DNA of 64,000 nt from Ophioderma brevispina. Taxonomy: Eukaryota > Echinodermata > Ophiuroidea > Amphilepidida > Ophiodermatidae. This document shows positions 1 through 13,524 of the stretch, in pieces. Location of the stretch: assembly GCA_023653785.1 (NCBI GenBank), contig JAMKCH010051531.1, forward strand, positions 37,390 through 101,389, read 5' to 3'. The stretch's first letter is position 1, and every line of letters starts with the position of its first letter. The position numbers were made by a program, and so were the translations under genes. The notes beneath the pieces were generated by a model. It was not told the origin of the DNA, made no database searches, and saw nothing but the letters and a program-made list of their open reading frames with translations.

Positions 1-3000
1 AATTCGATGAAACTTAGTATGTGGGTTGTGGAGACACAAGTCCTTTCCCTATCAAAGTGTTTGTGTAAACATGTATATTAATGAGCTCATTTCATATTTG
101 GATAGATGGAGAATTTACTTGTAATGTTGATGTATCATGTATTATCTATTCTACAATTACCAGCAAAACGTTTTACATTTTTTCTCCACATGAAATCATC
201 TGTTATGGGTAATCTTTTATTTTTTCTAGCAAAGTGGCATTTTGAAGATCTAAACGATAAAATGCAATGTCACGCCCTCTAAAGTCCTAAAATTGACTTA
301 CAGAAATAGATGGGCTTACAATCATTACAACGTTGTTACAAAACTCCAAGAAAAAATCAGGCAAGAAGAGAAAAAATTCCCCTTGTGATTAACATTTTGA
401 TCTCTTTCAGGGCTTTTTTATTATAAAAAGAATTCACATTTGCTCATTGATATTCTAAATTAGTAAATTAACTTCTGAAAATGAAGTATTTGTTACAAGC
501 TGAAACAATCATTTGCTTTATGTAATTCAACCCTACAAATATTGTTTAAATTGCATGATTTAGGCTGCATTTTCATGAGTAAAGTAGTTTTTCGTAGAAG
601 GAGGCGTGTCGCACATCAGTAGGTGATTCCTGAAACTTGACGTTCGGATGGTGGGTTAGCCCAAAGGCCCCCGAAAAGCTCGAACACAAAAAAATATAAA
701 TCGTATCAAATGTCCCACAACAAATTCAATGCCCCATAAATGCATGTTAAATGCGTGTTGAAATTTCGATAGTCAATGTTCATAGGCTATGAATATTGCA
801 CCGTTGTTTTTGACAATTCCGTGGCCAAAGCAAGCCGTGTTTAATTGAAGACGGTACTTTATCTATGCCGATTCCCAGATTAATTTTTCACCTCCATTCA
901 CCGTCGATTTGTATGCAATTCTGGCCATATGTGAGGGACCCTTCCCTCTTTTTTCTTTGCAATGGACTCCATTATTAAACACAAAGCGCCACCTGATGTT
1001 CTTTTGCGATGACACACAGATTGTGTTTGCCGTGCAGTCGTTGTCCACCCATGCTGTATGAGATTCAGCTGCGGATTACACATTATACAAAGCCCATTGA
1101 TAGATGTTGCCTTTTGCGTCTTTAAACATAAGACTCTGATGAATTTGAGAATAGTGCAAAGCCCTTTTAGGGTCAGTGCGTTATTAGATTGTTTCGAGCG
1201 CGGACCACGATCTCCCCAGCAATGCTGCGGGCTAAAAGCCTTTTCCTTTTTGGACTATCATTGGACTTGTACAATCTTAAGGCGTTAAGAGTGAGGTCTT
1301 TTTAGGTTGCACCAACTGCATTGGCACTGCACTGTGCAGCAGAAAGGAAAGGTAATTTAGGCAAATAGAAGGCAACCCGCGCTGGTTAGACTTGTAGTGG
1401 GCGGGGAAAGAAGGGACTGAATGCAGGGGAAGAGAAAAAGATAATTCGCGTTAGTGTAGTCCCTTTCACTTGTTTTCTCCAGGACTTCTTTCCTTTCCTC
1501 TTTTTGGCCGTTTTGTCCGGAGAGGCATGCATTACTGCTCAACTTTTGTTGTTTTTGGCCTCCATACCATTGACCACCCCTGGGGATTTAAACTGATGGC
1601 GATAAAGTTTTCCACGGGAGTACTGTCGTCAATGACCCTATTGCATTTTTTTTTAATACCCCTTAAGTGAGTTAGCGCTAAGTATATTTCCAGTATTTTT
1701 ATCATTCTTCATGTATTACCTGGTAAAGACTAGGTATGATTTTACCTATTTGAATCTTTATCCATTAATGGTTGTCTATTTCTTTACAAGATAACATACT
1801 TGCAATGTTTTTTAGCAAATTTTGGTCATGGTTTTGGTGAATTTGTTATTGTAGAGAATCGGGTGTTTTGGGCATTGCAATAGTTAACAGCGAATTCACA
1901 AAGATAACTAGGCCTGACTCGAACTAGCTGTTAATGGTTCAAAATAGTTTTTGTATCGGTTCATTAATCTGTGTTAAGACCACTGGAAGTCCCCCCCCTT
2001 TATCGAGATGCTTTGGTCACTTGGGGTACAGAGAAGGATGTGAAATCCAATATGCTTGAGATTTTGCTCTGTTGGGCAGTGGTGTGCGTGCGATACATCT
2101 TGTATACATGGCTTTTGTGTCATACTTTATTTTTTTATAATCCTATTTTTTTCATTCCTGGTGACTGATGACAATGAAACTTATTTATTTTTTTAGTCCA
2201 ATCAGTAATGTGGTCAAAAGAAATAGTGGAGGCTGAGAGGGAATTAAGCTTAAATATTTTAAAGCTGTTCATTACCTGGTTCTGAATGAATGTAATTAGC
2301 CATCATGAAAATGTCCCTATTAAAGGACGTATTGCTTGGGGGTTAACTAAGTCTTTGAAATTAAGATGCAGTTTTTATTAATAATTGAAATTAGGAGTGA
2401 AAGTTGTAATTATGTTTTCAAGGCTGTGAGGAGGTCAAATGAGGTGTTTTGCTATCACAGTGATTACAAATTATTAGTCGATCAGCCATTTAATTCACAA
2501 CCAACATTCATTAAAAATAAACAATCCACAGAATAAAAGATATATATAAACATTAAAAGATAAACATTTCTGGCAGTTAAAAAGGGAGCCATCTAGGACA
2601 ACAAGATACCCGATCAGCGGGTCCTCGTTCAAGATTAAAAGAACTCATGAATATAATTAAAAATTTCCTTTAAAAAGGAAAGGGGCCCCCAAGGAGTGAG
2701 TCTTGTTTTTGTTGTTCGTATGGGTTGGGAAATACTTTGTAAGAAGACAGACACAATATCAGATTGAATTCCGAAGTTATTGCAACTTTTTAGTACAAAA
2801 GTGTTTGAAATAAGTATAAAACCTAGAATATATTGAAATACACGATCATATATGACCATTTTAGGTGTTTTTGGTGAAAGTTGCAATTTTGTAGTAGGAC
2901 GCCAATCCACCAAACTTAGCTCGTATTATAGGGAAATATAGGAATTAGGAAATCCCCTTTAATTTTTTGTAGCCCCAAGACAAGGTAAAAGAAATGGTTT

Positions 3001-4009
3001 AAGTGTGTACACATAAACTAGACTAAACAACTACTTGGTTGGTTATTAATCTTTTTTTGCACTTACTAGAATTGGAAATGGTTTTTTCAGCATTTTATGA
3101 GTGGGAATTTGTTTATTGAGGCACTGGTTGGCAGAAACACTGATGTTGGATTGTGATAGTTGCCTTTTGTTGTGGTCAATGGGTAGGTTTTAACATACTT
3201 TGCCCTTGCAAAATAGTGACTCTTGACTTCAAAACAAATGGAGGGTGTGCCTGTAAACCATAAATGGAGTTTTGGTTTTAAAAATTGAATAGCATATTTT
3301 TTCCAATGAGGTCAATGTTTACATTTCAGTCTTAATTTTTACAACGTGAACTCACATGACCTTTGGACTGGTATGAGGCTTTTGGACCTTATTACAAATG
3401 AGGTTCAGATGTTGCACCTTGATTTTATAACCGCGAGTAAACTTGCACAAAAATCAAATGCCTTGTTCAATTTCACCAACTTGGAAGGTTACTTAGAGTA
3501 ACAGTACAGGTGAGATTTCAATCATTACATAAAATGTTGCATCACAAATAAATTTTTGCATAATATGGTCCTACTGCATACATTTGGCGATATTTTGCTG
3601 TTTCTACCTTTCTGCGACTATCGGTGGATTATAACCACAAAATCTATAAAAAGAATCCTAGTTTAAGTTTCATCAGATTTGAAGTGTTATTTTGAATATG
3701 AAATCCAGCGGGCCCTTAATATAATATAAAATGTTGAGGGGGACCAAGGACCTCTTTATTAATAATTTGGTATAATGAGAGCCTAATTTGCATAAATGTA
3801 AAGAAGGAGCTTGTTCCATTTTTACCCTAATCGGGGCATACCCGATGTCCCCAAACAACTAGAATTTCGCGGTTCTCTTCTTTCGTGGTTTGCGGCGGAG
3901 GGAGATACCAAGGTAGGGTTGTTTGGTTTCCGTTCGTAAACAGCGGCCAGGGTTCCAGATATACGCAGGGTGTTTGCCAATCACCCCTTCCACCAACACA
4001 ACCCATCCA
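1..4009. other. Non-coding stretch, nothing recognised
   Basis: Single-copy-looking AT-rich DNA. The open frames here are short (under 95 codons), lack family signatures and show no plausible exon borders. I looked for the missing upstream MLK exons (kinase, zipper and basic block before the tail) and did not recognise one, but a short exon cannot be excluded by eye. Confidence 0.5.
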
Positions 4010-5600
4010 ACTTCATGTTCTCATTTTCACCACCAAATTCAAAAATGAAAAAAAACTTAAAAAAACACTATATTTTTATTATTTTTATAAAATTGAGTGG
4101 TATATTTTGTTTTTGATCATTTTCTCCCACTTTTTTTTTTCTTTTGTTTAATTAATATTTATTAATCTTATTTTAGTTTTTTAAAAAAAAAAACATTCTA
4201 TTTTTTATTTTTAATATTTGTAAAATTGTATATTGTATAAAAAACATTTTTTCTTCGTATGTCTTTTTTATGTATTTTGTCTTTTTTTTTTTTTTTTTTT
4301 CATTTTTTAATATCGGGTTTATTCGTTCATTAATTTGTATTGCTTTTTAGTTTTAATACTTTGTCATATTTTGCTCATTTTTAAATGCTTATTTTATTGT
4401 TTCATTAATTTTTGTTCGTATTTCGATATTTTGATTATTTCTTATTTCTTTTTAAAAACTTTTAATTACTTTACTTTTACTTACTAACAGTTTTTCGTAT
4501 TTAGTTCTCAAGTTTTTTCATTATTTATTAGTGCTGTTTTACTTTAATTATTTTTTTACTAAACCCTGCCCACCTCTTCAAAACTTAACAAACTCCTTGC
4601 GTTTCAGATTTTATCACACGTGTAATTTTTGTGTATTTTAGTTGTCATTTTGTTATTAATTTTTTTACATTTAATTTTTGTTATTAACTTTGTTATTAGG
4701 CCAATGGAATTGGATATTTATTTTCCAGGGTTACCCGCCCACCCCGATTTTTCATTTTTTGGTCAAAACTTTCATTATTTGGTTGAAAGTCTATTTTTGC
4801 AATCTTAAATACAGATAAGTAACTTTTTGAGCTTCCCATAATATCAGTCATGTCGTGCTGATCATTTTAACATATGTTTGTGGCTGATGGGGTTTTACTT
4901 AGTGGTTAATACTGACAATTTTAGATCTCCCTACCACTGCTCCTGATCATACGTCTCTTCGAGCTTACAAGATTCATCTTGAAAAATTGTTGATTTTTTG
5001 AAGAAATATTGACTTAAGTATCCAACTGTTGAAAAGTCTGGTGTTCGATATATAATTCAGTTTAGACACCATCTTATACCAATACGTAAACATTTAGATA
5101 AATCTTGAAAATAATTTATTTTAAAGATTTTATTTTTATTAGTCATTTTTTTTTAGTACTTTGTTTATTGGTGTATTTTCATTAGTTGTCATTTTGTTAT
5201 TATTTTTTAACAAAATTAAAAAAAGCAAAATTACTGTATTTTTTACATTCATTAATTTTCTTATATTATTTGTATTTCTTTTTAATTTAATTTTAAGTTA
5301 ATCTAGTGTTTTTCTTTAAATCTTATTTGTTATTTGCTTTCTTTTTTATTTGGATCTTTAGCGTTTTTCTTTTTTCACGCATTTTTCAATTGTTAATTCT
5401 TTTGAATTGTGTATCTTTATTTATATCCTAAATTTATTTTCTTTTGTTTCCATTGTAATTTTGTCAGTTTTATATTATTATTTTTTCATTTTGTCCTACT
5501 GTTATTCCAACTTCGTGATTCAATTTAAGCTGTTAGGTTGTTTTAAAAAAGCAAAAAGGGGAAATTTTTTTTTAAAAAAAAAAAAACCCGACACAACAAC
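4010..5600. repeat. T-rich low-complexity block
   Basis: About 1.6 kb where the + strand is strongly T-biased, with many runs of T, very little G or C, and phrases such as TTTTTATTTTTAATATTTG recurring. Some long open frames rich in Phe, Tyr, Ile and Leu result from the bias and are not genes. Slightly GC-richer islands occur near 4560 and 4725-4740. It could be the decayed interior of a repeat or simple-sequence expansion; no termini were found. Confidence 0.6.
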
Positions 5601-5629
5601 TAAGACAAAAAACAGTGTAACACTCTTCT

Positions 5630-5670
5630 CTCTTCACCCCCCTCTCTCCCCCCCTCCCCCCCCTCACCTC
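5630..5670 (+). repeat. Polypyrimidine tract (C/T)
   Basis: A run of C and T with long C stretches follows the T-rich block and a short A-run. Such mirror-type pyrimidine tracts can adopt H-DNA, but no function is shown here. Confidence 0.6.
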
Positions 5671-6616
5671 CAACATGAGGCCAAATTGTAAAGTAATGAA
5701 AGTCGGGAACAAGGAACAAACCCTTTCCCGCCGCTACGCCCCTTGCGCTTATCCTCTTGTAGAGTTTCTCCCGTCCTTCCCCCCTTTATATGCCCCCCCT
5801 GTCCGGTTTGTTGCCTCTCACTTCTCCCGCGTTTTACCGGCCCACATAGTGGAACTTATATATCTTGTGTAATCTGGCTCCTTGGTCACAAGGTGATGGA
5901 AGACGGCTCGAGGTCACAATTGACCATTGACATGACCCAATATGGCTTGTTACGTGGAGGATTCCATTATAAGAGTGTTTCTGAAAGATTCCTTAAAAAT
6001 TTCGCAAGAAAAATGGAGAACTTCTTCTGATTAAATCTATGCTGAAAGAAATTAATTTTTAGAGGTCCATCCGGGTAATCTCGACACTCCCTCATATTTT
6101 CCACCATATTTGAACATCCGCTATGTAACATATTCTGATGTAACGAGAATCCCCAATTGGCTAAGTTTCCACGGCGGTCCCGAAAGTGGTAGTCTGTGTC
6201 ACATACTGCGAAAGAGTATTATGATTATTAACTGCGCGGGCGTTGACGTTATCTACGGAACGAAGGGGTTCTAATAGATTTTTGCATCAGAGGGGCCTTA
6301 CTATGTTTTGTTTTGAATATGTATCGTAATTGTGTCTGAACCTATAGAACCTAGCGAGAAAAGGAAATTGAAACGTTTTTGTCGGGTACTTTCGGTGCCG
6401 CAAACACGGAAAAGTAAGGCACCAATCGCTACGGGCCGCATCCCTTGTACTTACCGGACCCCGTAACAGTTTCCAAAGCCAAGCTAATATGTGCGCCCGT
6501 AGGCGCCCCAAAATTTGAATAACACAAAAAAAATCCAATGAATTGGAACAGACACAAACAAATATTTTACAAGAATTCCTACAATTTAAACAATGGTGGG
6601 GTCAAGCAAGATGCTC
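5671..6616. other. Non-coding stretch, nothing recognised
   Basis: Higher GC than the preceding block, without a coding signature or a clear repeat. The short overlapping open frames around 5675-6030 and 6287-6538 resemble no family I know. Confidence 0.4.
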
Positions 6617-7033
6617 TTCCCATTTTGAACAGTAGATGCTAAAAGATTTACATAGCCAAGATGGTTCACATTTTGAACAGTAAATGCTAAAAGATGTACA
6701 GAGCCAAGATTGGTTCACATTTTAACATAAAGGCTAAAAGTTACATAGCCAAGATGGTTCACAATTTTGAACAGTAAATGCTAAAAATGGTACAGAGCCA
6801 AGATGGTTCACATTTTGAACAGTAGTTCTAAAAGATTCGAGCCAATATGGTTCACATTTTGAACAGTAATGCTACAAGATATACAGAGCCATAGATGGTT
6901 CATCACATTTTGCCCGTAACTGCTAAAAGATGTACAACCAAGATGGTTCACATTTTGAACATTAGATGCTAAAGATGGTACAGACCATAGATGGTTCATC
7001 ATTTTGAACAGTAAATGCTAAAAGTTACATAGA
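6617..7033 (+). repeat. Minisatellite, about 49-bp unit, about 9 copies
   Basis: Imperfect tandem copies of a unit reading roughly GATGGTTCACATTTTGAACA, then GTAAATGCTAAAAGATGTAC, then AGAGCCAA. Starts of the TTTTGAACA part recur near 6624, 6674, 6765, 6815, 6857, 6953 and 7004, with diverged units between. Copies differ by point changes and small indels (46-52 bp). The minus-strand open frame at 6808-7002 is a reading of this array and not a gene. Confidence 0.85.
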
Positions 7034-9206
7034 CAATTTTCAGGAAATTATTCCGGACCACCTTAAAAGTTCGAGTTGTACCAGAAAGATGCATAATTCA
7101 ATTAGAACCTGCAAACTTTTTATTTGATCAAATTGTTATGATTGGTCTTCGTTGCCTTGTCACACGGCAGTGCGTAGGCGATCGTTCTTTAGAAATGCGG
7201 AGGTTTGTGTGAGTCTACGGGTGGCTTGCTAAGATGATCCAATCTTTTTTGTCAACTTCTAACAAGTGCTTTTTTAACATTCGTTTAAAGCACCCTTTTT
7301 TACAGATCTTTGTATATAAAACCATTTTTAGTCGATATTGTGTACATTTCTCATAAACCTTTCTGTTGCACAGCCCTTGAGAGAAACAACTTTGGTTGCT
7401 CTAGGCTTGGTTTCTGTGAAAATAAATTGAAATAAATTTTGTTTTGTTATTTGTGCAATAGCTATTTAAGAGGGTGTCAAACATGAATTTACCTTTAAAT
7501 TGTCTTCTGCAAAAAACTGCCGCTTTTGAAACCAATCATCTTTTTAATAACGGACACACAATGGTTGAATTGTTTTACAGAATCACCGGCTTCATGGTTG
7601 ATGACACACCAATGTTGAATAGGCTGTATGTAGTGGTTTGCCAAATATTACACCACCCTCACCTAACGGTCAGAAATCCCACTGGGAAAAAATGTGTATA
7701 TTAACAACCAAATGTGTTAAAGGAGTAGATGCGTAGTAGTGTAGATCCCCTTGTTTTTCACTAAAGACCCTCAACAAAATGCCCCCCTGGAATCTCCTCC
7801 GAGTTATAGGGCATATTTTACTAGCAAACGACAACTGCAACCGCGCCATAAAAAAATGCCCTTTACTCCTACACATAACACAAGGTAAACGTAATCATAC
7901 GAGATGTTGGGATAGGCCGTGATTTAACATTTAACCTGTGGTAAATGCCATGGTAGTGTCACTTTGTTGTGAGTAGCATCTCTTAGAGATAGCCAATCTG
8001 TTACCACCTCTCAAGACTTGCCATATTAGTACTTGAAGATGGTGTTTCAAAGGCATTGCAAATTGGTTTGGATATAATATTTGAATACAATTGAATCAAA
8101 GGAACTTTTGTATGCTAGGGGTTTAACTACTGACCAAATTGATATGTCATCAGGTGTAAACATATAAGTAGGTCTATAGGGAGGTAGTTTCTGGTTTAAA
8201 AAATGTATTTACAGAATGTAGGCCTACCTGCAAGGCAGGGAGGTTACTAAACATTCTGTAATGAACAATTACCCTCAGGTAGCAGCATTTATTTTACCCG
8301 TAAACAAAGGTTGTGTATAAGTGGATCATTGCCATGGTAACCAGAATCAATCCCAGCATGCAAAGGGTAAGAGGAAGTATTATGCTATATTCGTTTGACA
8401 GTGCCAATCCCCTGTGTCCACCATGGGAATACCTAATCACAGATTTCTGATCAAAAATTGATGCATCTTTTGCAAATTCTCCAAGCAATGCTGACACGTT
8501 TCAATTCTTTATACTTTTCATGACCTTTGTGTTTATATTATGATCTGAATATCCTGTCGATCGTTTACCCTGTGTTCAGTGAAAAGAATACAACATTTCA
8601 GCTGTCCTCTATATTAAACCATTTGTGGTTCACATGCTTAGAAGCTTCTAAACCAGTTCCAAACCTAAGGCTATAAAACTGGAGTGCGTGATTTTGTTAC
8701 ATTAGTGCAGACGTTAATGTGGGGACAAATATATAAAGAGAGGGAATACAGGAAGTGATGTGTATTAATGAGTTAACAGTCCATGCATAAGTATGCACAA
8801 TGTATCTAAGGTATGTGTGTCTAAGTAGAATATTTTGATGCAATTGAGGTTTAAAGGTATGGGTAGAGGCTCCATTTTGTGTTCCCAGAAACAATGGTTA
8901 AAAATTATTGCTCATTTCTTGCATATGCAAAAACCAATTAAGGTCATACTTGGCTAGAAGAACCCCTAACCTGAACCTCATCTGACCATGGGCGAAACTT
9001 GACCTCTAATAACCCTATGTGACCTTTGACCTTTTCTGTCAAAATCTTCAAAATGTTTATTCTGACATATCTAAAGGGCTATGAATTGCTAAACTTGCTC
9101 AAAAGATCCACAGGCCAATGACCAGCCATAACTCGCCTGAATTTTCAAGATATTTAAAAAAAAAATTTTGTTAGACTTCAATATTTCAGATATGTTGCTT
9201 GTAGGT
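7034..9206. other. Non-coding stretch, nothing firm
   Basis: No gene recognised. A short inverted pair around 7712-7732 and 7855-7880 (TTAAAGGAGTAG against CTTTACTCCTA) may be a degraded small element. The rest looks like ordinary AT-rich intergenic DNA. Confidence 0.35.
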
Positions 9207-9562
9207 ATGATACCATTCAAATTGAAATTTCGGGAAGTTGTTGTTTTCAGAAAGTCTCATGCTATTTGCTCGAAGTGGAAGTACAATTTCCAGTACTATA
9301 AATAACTGAATACTCCATTGAGTTCTGTCATATACAGGAGTAGCGGTCAGATACCTAAGCTTAAGAGATGTTTTTAGATTCAATTATTAACGATGCCATT
9401 CGAGATGCAATATTGGAAAGTTGTTATTTTCAGAAAATCCGCTACTGCTCTTAGTATGATTTTCAGTACTATAAATAGCCGCTTACTCCTTTGCCTTCTG
9501 TATTATACAGAAGTAGAGGTCAGATACCTAAGCTTAAGAGATGTTTTTAGATTCAATTATTA
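9207..9562. repeat. Tandem duplication, two units of about 180 bp
   Basis: Unit 1 is about 9207-9389 and unit 2 about 9390-9562. The 5' parts are diverged, but the last 42 bases of each unit (9348-9389 and 9521-9562, starting CAGATACCTAAGCTTAAGAG) are identical, which points to recent gene conversion or a recent duplication of that part. Confidence 0.8.
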
Positions 9563-11520
9563 GATTCAAATGGAATTATATGTGTATGCATAAAGTAGGT
9601 ACAATTTGTTAACTCAATAAACATGCTCTTCTGTTAAAATGATGGATTGGAGTTTGTATAGATAACATGTGGCATTCTTTTTCATCATTTCTGAGTACTA
9701 AACTTGAAACAAAAAATTAATAGAAACATGGGTATCTGGAAAGCACATAGAGAGGTGTGAGTTAAACTCTCATAATTACTTATTTTTCCCACTGGTGCAC
9801 ACCATACTAACTGTACAGGGCGCACAACACTAAATCACTCCACGTTTGGTGTAATGGTAGTTAGTTCCGGTAAAAAACCAAAACCGGTGTGAGATATTTT
9901 GCTGTCCTTTGGGGACCGGTTTCCAGTGAGGGTGATATATTATAATAAAAGTGAAAGAGTATAACTTGATCATTGCTGAGATTATCACATATTTTTTAAA
10001 TTCGATTCTGTGTAGAAACTAGGCCCTCGACTTCCGGCCCTGGTCGAAAGCGCCTATGAGGCGTGCACGTCAGCTCAAAATAGTGGTGGCGCTATTCATA
10101 TGCACTTTTTCTTAAAATCTATCTAGAATTATATCAAAAATTGCAACTTCTTTGAAAGTTTCAGTTGTGATCTTTAGGGAAATCGATTCAAAACATTCAA
10201 AATATTGCCATGCGGGGTGCAAATTAGAGAGCGTGATCTGGTACTTTTACATGTATTCAATTGAGCGTTTATTTAGTAGTGTGCGCCCTACAGTCACAAA
10301 GCTATTATACCTAGCCTTCCTCCTAAGCCAGTGGTTCTCATAGGCAGCCCGCGGGTCAGCGGACTAAAGGTGGTTGGTCATTGGGTAACTCTGTAATATA
10401 CGGTAAACATACCAAAACAAGGTGTAGTTTGGCCATCAATGTAGATTTTTTAGATGTATGTTTGGTACTCATTGACCTGCAAGCAAATGAGAATAAAATA
10501 GATTACCGTTGTCCCACACTAACATAAACAAACCAAAGGCACAACAAATAACCATAAAACTGTGCAACACAAAACACAAATACACTTAAGTAAAAAGGGC
10601 ACTCTCAAATTGGTTTTAGTCACCTCAAAGAAAGACGTAGCTCATACAGTGCCCTCCTCTCTTGGATAACACCCTTGAACAAAAATGGTTTAAATTGCAG
10701 TAGATCAAGCAAAGGAGCTTTACAAATGTCCAGCTTTTTAGTCAATATTACAATATTCAGAGGATCTGTGATTGTATAAAGTCAGAGAAATTTTAGTGTT
10801 TCGTCAGGGTGCAGGAGTAGAGCCTGTGTGTTACGTGCTTTTCCCTTATAGACTATTTGCTGATTCAGTAGGATTATGTGGGAACGGAAGGCTCCCACTG
10901 TTTGCTAAATCCCTTTGTATGCGGAATAGTCTTCGCTGTGTAATGTGCAGATTTTCCCTAAAACTTCAGAAAAATATATAGGAATTTTAAATAAGAAAAT
11001 TTAGAATGGTGTAAAAAAAAACATTGAAACGAGTTTAAACATGCCTAATTATTGTATTTTAGTTTAGTTTACAAGTTGACTGCAAGTGATTCATTTTGTG
11101 AGTCCTCTTGAAACCTACTCAATTTGTTTGTGAAAAATCCTCAAGATTTGGGCCGCGTGCGGAGGGTTAACTTTTATGACAGGACCATAGCAGTCGGGCA
11201 TAGCAGATTAACGGTGCGTGACAAGGCATTCTTTGCTTTGTGCTCTTCCTAGCGTGGAGACCTTAGTGGAGGTCCTACTTCATGCATAAAATTTTGGTGG
11301 TTGTAAAAAAAGTAAGACCTGACATGAATGAATAAAATTTTGGTGGTAGACCACAGAGAAGAATGTTTGAATGGTTAACGTTGTTCATGCCTAATATCTG
11401 TACAGTTGATATTAATGGGGGATCACTTTGTTTTACTTAAATTCCAATTTGATACCTTGACCAAACTATTGTTTGTTTTTCAGCTGAGTACCAATATTTT
11501 GTATGCGCCAGTAAAGTCAC
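9563..11520. other. Non-coding stretch, nothing recognised
   Basis: No coding signature or clear repeat boundary. A small local duplication of ATAAAATTTTGGTGGT occurs near 11285 and 11330. Confidence 0.4.
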
Positions 11521-11872
11521 AATTCGTTTGGCAAAGTTCAGTAGCTTTCATTCGCCAGTGTATTGAGAAAATACACCACCTGGTTTTTGGGTATGATATA
11601 TGATACCCAGAACACAACAGGTCGGTTCATGTCAATGGATGTACAAGTACAACTCACCAAAGTGTGTCTTTGGTGGATGAACATATTGGAGCTCATCACT
11701 ATTCCCTTGGCATGTCCGTTCAGTATCTTTCATTCAGCAGTGTATTTAGAAAGTACACCCCTGGTTTTGGGGTATAATATTTGATACCTTGAATAGGTCA
11801 GTTCATGTTGATACATGTACAGGTACAACCTATTGTATCTTTGGCAGATGAGAATATTGTAACTCATAGAGA
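11521..11872. repeat. Tandem duplication, two units of about 180 bp
   Basis: Unit 1 (about 11521-11699) and unit 2 (about 11700-11872) share in order the CAGTGTATT, GAAAATACACC-like, GGTTTTTGGGTAT-like, GTTCATGT, TGTACAAGTACAAC-like and GTATCTTTGG segments, at roughly 75-80 percent identity by eye. It is an old tandem duplication and non-coding. Confidence 0.75.
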
Positions 11873-13119
11873 ATACTTGTGCCTGTTTCCAACTTTAGGG
11901 CACTGAGGACCCCAGTCTGGAGAAAATTTGCCCAATCCTTAATCTGATCCAAAAATTGTCCGCTTCCATATGGAATTATCCCCTCTAATACTACTAGTGC
12001 CTGAGTTGTCCCACCCATCTGACTTAGTGCCTACATGCAGACCGCCACCAATCTCTGAAGTGCCGCCACATAAAGAAATAAAAATTAAAAAAATCCTTGG
12101 CTAATTGGAATGGATCGCCTGTTAAATGTTACAAATTCGTCATCCTATCAGGAAAACAAGTTTGGAGACTTTCACCAAGAAGTGCAAGTTCTTCCGTTTC
12201 ATCATTAACATTGATGAGATGTCCACAATCGATAAAGTAGGGTAGCGCTCTTATTAGTACAAGATGCTCTAGATGACACGAGTAGTTGTAGCATTCACCG
12301 AATCACCGCGTAAGTAGTGGCTTGGCGTCTTGCCCGCTTTTTTCCTTTTCTTTTGAGCACCTAGAGTTGTGTAATCCGATAACCGCTTGTTTAGCTTAGA
12401 GCATGTGAGCATCGCCGTACCTACACATACTGTAAGATTAATGTACAGGGTTTCAATATGGGTTCGCGAACATGTTGCTTGCCTATGATTATCAAATGAT
12501 GCCGAAATTCCAAACATGTGTTTCAAATGCATGAACTCTGTTGTGACTACTCTTCCAAAGAATAATGTAACGGGAGATGGATGTTGTGCTTAGGAAGGGT
12601 AGCTGCGTACAAAAGGCGAGGTTTTTGGCTTATCTTTATAAGCCGGGACTTACATTGCTATTATTTGCAACAGTTGTCCTCTCACATTTCTTAGTAACTG
12701 ACAGGCCGTGTATGGAACACGTAAATCATTGTGATAGGTTGGCCATGGTGTTGGAGGTAGAGGCCTCAGCTGCAAGCTGATCTTGAAAGCTAAGAGGTTA
12801 TTTTTTTTTTGGCAGAAGACAAATTTTAGTGATATCTCCTAAATAGAAAGTGTAAATTCCCCTCGGTCATATTGTAATTATAAATAAATGGAATGAAGTC
12901 CAATCCAACTAATAAACTATTTCCCATGTAATTAAAAACTACCTTGTTGACAATATTATTTTTAAACTTTTTTTCCAAAAATAACCTTATTGTTTTGTGA
13001 GGGCCCATCTGTGAATGCTATGTGCTTAGTCTTATAACAGCCTTTCATTCTGGCCCCTTTATTGTTTCTGTGGTTCATTGCAGAGTGAAGTTTACTATAC
13101 AATCCCTGCATTCATTCCT
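11873..13119. other. Non-coding stretch, nothing recognised
   Basis: Short open frames on both strands (12269-12532 and 12577-12780 among them) have no recognisable motif. Confidence 0.4.
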
Positions 13120-13524
13120 AGACGGGAGTCACACCAGGCTTTTTTTCTGTAGTTTACTACAATAGTCTAACGTAGTACTACAATAAGGTTGCGGTGCCGC
13201 ACTTAAGACTACATGTCGTTGTTGTACCATAGTACTGTCGAATAACTTAACAATGATAATTTCCGTCGTTGGGCCTCTTTCTACCATGGTACTGTCGTAA
13301 TTTACTGGATAAAATTGCGTGTGACCGCAATTTCGTAGTTTTTACTACCATGCTTACGCAATGAACCGTGTTTGTTGACCTCTTGCTTGTGTGTCCAGAA
13401 ATGTCTTCAACATGATACAATAAGCTCACCGTGAGCCGGACCGTCGTATAATTATTTATACAGTAGTACCACAATAGAATATTACGACACAACAACGAAA
13501 TTATTGCTTGTGTGACCGCGGTCT
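13120..13524. mobile_element. Possible MITE with imperfect inverted ends
   Basis: The left end GGGAGTCACACCAGGC is partly matched, inverted, by GCTTGTGTGACCGC at the right end. The interior is rich in small palindromes built on GTAGTTTACTAC- and GTACTGTCGTAA-like words. The termini are imperfect and no clear target duplication was seen, so the call is tentative. Confidence 0.4.

Noticed and set aside
6617..7033. CRISPR-like array
   Set aside because: Units are directly contiguous without unique spacers, in animal DNA; it is a minisatellite.
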